Virus record (IMG/VR): IMGVR_UViG_3300044855_000188
Location: 1 to 45,073 of that record
Length of the DNA stretch: 45,073 nt
DNA from: a virus
Strand: one strand, 5' to 3'
In this document: positions 43,851 to 45,073 of the stretch, piece by piece
How the letters are laid out: each line of letters begins with the position of its first letter
How positions within the stretch are numbered: position 1 is the first letter of the stretch
Position numbers and translations under genes: made by a program
Notes under the pieces: generated by a model
What the model was told of the DNA's origin: nothing
What the model saw: the letters and a program-made list of their open reading frames with translations, nothing else
Databases searched by the model: none

Positions 43851-45073
43851 ATTTTAATGTTTGTTTTATCCGCGTTGCATTATAACCCAGTTCGTGCCAT
43901 TTGATACCAGCAGCGCCCACGATCCAGCCGTTGCTGAAAGTATCGCCGTTCCCGCCGTATTGCTGCCAATAGGCAAAACGTTAGACGCGTTTGAGTTCAC
44001 CGCAAAAGCGGTGATATTTTTGATTGTGAGTTCGCGGCCGCTCCAACTTGATGCCGCCGGAAGGGTGATCGTTGTTGTTGCTGTTTCGTCACAAATTAGC
44101 CACGTGGTAGATACGTCATTTGTCATGACGTATGCTGTGGCGTCAGTTGATACGGGCGCGTTGCGACCGAGGGTGCCTTCAATTTGCAACCTGTTTTCAG
44201 GACTTGTGCCGCTACCAATATTTACGTTGCCGTTGTGGTTAATTGTAAATCGTGCACTTCCTGAAGTTGCCCCGTTAGGAATCGTGTTAATTGTAAACCT
44301 CGCGCCATTTGCAGAGGTTGTCCAGTTTTCCGTAGCAACAGCAAGCATGACTACAGATGAAAGGGATGCGAACGCCGTCCCGTTATGGCCACGAAAAGCG
44401 TTTGCGCCCAATACATCTCCATTAAGGCAGGCTGTTGGCGACGCAATAGTTCCGTTCGCGCGGCGCTGGATAATGTTTGCGTTTGCTGTGTATCGCTCTA
44501 CAACGAAGTTTGATGGGTCGCCTGAAACGTTCGTTACAAAGTGAAACTGACTTTGCGGCGAACTTGTCCCAACACCCAGCCTGCTATTAGTCGCGTCCCA
44601 AAAAAGGTTTGTTGATCCGCTTGCCCGCCCATTCGCATCCGCAAAAAACACATTTCCCGCCGTACCAAGTCCCGTACCCGTAGCCGAAATCAGCGGCGTT
44701 TCCCACGCGTCCGCGTCATAATACTCAAACGCCCCATTAGTAGTATTATAGCGCGTCATACCAATAGTAGGCGTTCCCGGCCGCTCCGCCGTAGTCCCCA
44801 GCGGCAACCGCAAAGCGTCCCGGCCAACGATCTGAATGATCGTGTCCGCGCCAGAAATTGACTCTTGGACAATCGTCGAACCCAGCGCCGAACTTGATGT
44901 CCATTTCGGTATCGCGTTTGTCGTTGGCGTTCCCGTGATTGTTGGATGCCCGGTCGTGTTAAGGGCTGTGCCCGACATAGACAAATTACTACCCAACGTA
45001 ATCGCGCTCACATTACCCGTACTACCGCGACCTAACAAATTAGAAGCCGAAAGCGCCACCTCGCTAAGGGTGC
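43232..45073. repeat. Right copy of the ~1.84-kb end-to-end direct repeat
   Basis: This is the counterpart of 769-2610. From about 43694 to the window end I saw no difference from the left copy. Synonymous and missense changes begin near 43689 and grow denser toward 43232. The window ends inside the repeat, so its true outer end is unknown. Confidence 0.95.
43866..45073 (-). CDS. Tail-fibre-like protein, second copy (cut by window edge)
   Basis: The visible ~402 codons equal residues ~274-675 of the left copy at 1403-3430, with no visible change, including the C-terminus LTIKNITAFAVNSNASNVLP and WALLVSNGTNWVIMQRG. The N-terminal part lies beyond the window. If the genome is circular with a 42,463-bp period, this is the same gene as the left one. 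Confidence 0.85.
   Translation of the reverse strand, partial: TLSEVALSASNLLGRGSTGNVSAITLGSNLSMSGTALNTTGHPTITGTPTTNAIPKWTSSSALGSTIVQESISGADTIIQIVGRDALRLPLGTTAERPGTPTIGMTRYNTTNGAFEYYDADAWETPLISATGTGLGTAGNVFFADANGRASGSTNLFWDATNSRLGVGTSSPQSQFHFVTNVSGDPSNFVVERYTANANIIQRRANGTIASPTACLNGDVLGANAFRGHNGTAFASLSSVVMLAVATENWTTSANGARFTINTIPNGATSGSARFTINHNGNVNIGSGTSPENRLQIEGTLGRNAPVSTDATAYVMTNDVSTTWLICDETATTTITLPAASSWSGRELTIKNITAFAVNSNASNVLPIGSNTAGTAILSATAGSWALLVSNGTNWVIMQRG

Noticed and set aside
769-45073. Simple terminal redundancy of a linear phage genome
   Set aside because: Direct terminal repeats should be identical and lie at both extreme ends. Here the left copy starts at 769, inside the window, and the inner part of the repeat is diverged.
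1-45073. CRISPR array, insertion sequence or toxin-antitoxin pair
   Set aside because: No evenly spaced direct repeats with unique spacers, no transposase motifs or terminal inverted repeats, and no recognised toxin family were seen.

Overview
This window looks like a tailed (contractile-tail, myovirus-type) bacteriophage genome or prophage from a member of the Bacteroidota. The host guess rests on repeated TAnnTTTG boxes, the -7 element of Bacteroidota promoters, placed just upstream of gene starts; on the near absence of Shine-Dalgarno sequences, with A-rich or CA-rich leaders instead; and on the style of the signal peptides. The head genes resemble the lambda/Mu lineages (lambda-type portal and large terminase, a prohead protease fused to the capsid protein). 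The tail genes follow the P2 order (sheath, tube, E/E', tape measure, U, X, D, V, W, J, I, fibre, fibre chaperone). I found no integrase, transposase, reverse transcriptase or clear CI-type repressor, so the lifestyle is undecided.

Almost everything is on the minus strand, so the map is best read from right to left. 45073-41443: tail-fibre cassette (secreted fibre-like protein, 210-aa secreted protein, glycine-rich fibre) and small membrane proteins. 41409-28771: contractile tail and baseplate, with a -1 frameshift site for E/E', and an inserted moron-like gene beside a tRNA-like sequence. 28774-26903: the only plus-strand operon, a RecE-like nuclease and a RecT-like annealing protein, ended by a strong terminator. 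26783-16215: early/replication block (small HTH protein, SF2 helicase, SSB, lysozyme-like protein, membrane microproteins, metallophosphoesterase, PAPS-reductase-family protein, dNMP kinase, VRR-NUC nuclease, primase-helicase). 16102-14535: lysis cassette (holin-like, one-protein spanin, peptidoglycan hydrolase) with its own promoter and terminators on both sides. 14460-14060: a cluster of TGTAAACA boxes in AT-rich DNA. 14026-3427: gpZ-like protein, ParB-like protein, terminase subunits, gpW-like joiner, portal, protease-capsid, decoration and joining proteins, tail terminator and three small possible fibre or decoration proteins. 3430-755: the first copy of the fibre cassette.

The two ends share a direct repeat of about 1.84 kb with a constant offset of 42,463 bp. 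The repeat is identical over its outer ~1.38 kb and diverges toward its inner end, where the two copies continue into unrelated genes. Left of the repeat lie two membrane microproteins, a 51-aa protein and the start of a second, different terminase-like gene. Either the phage is a 42.46-kb circular (or circularly permuted) genome whose left ~1.2 kb comes from a relative, or two elements sharing one fibre cassette lie next to each other.
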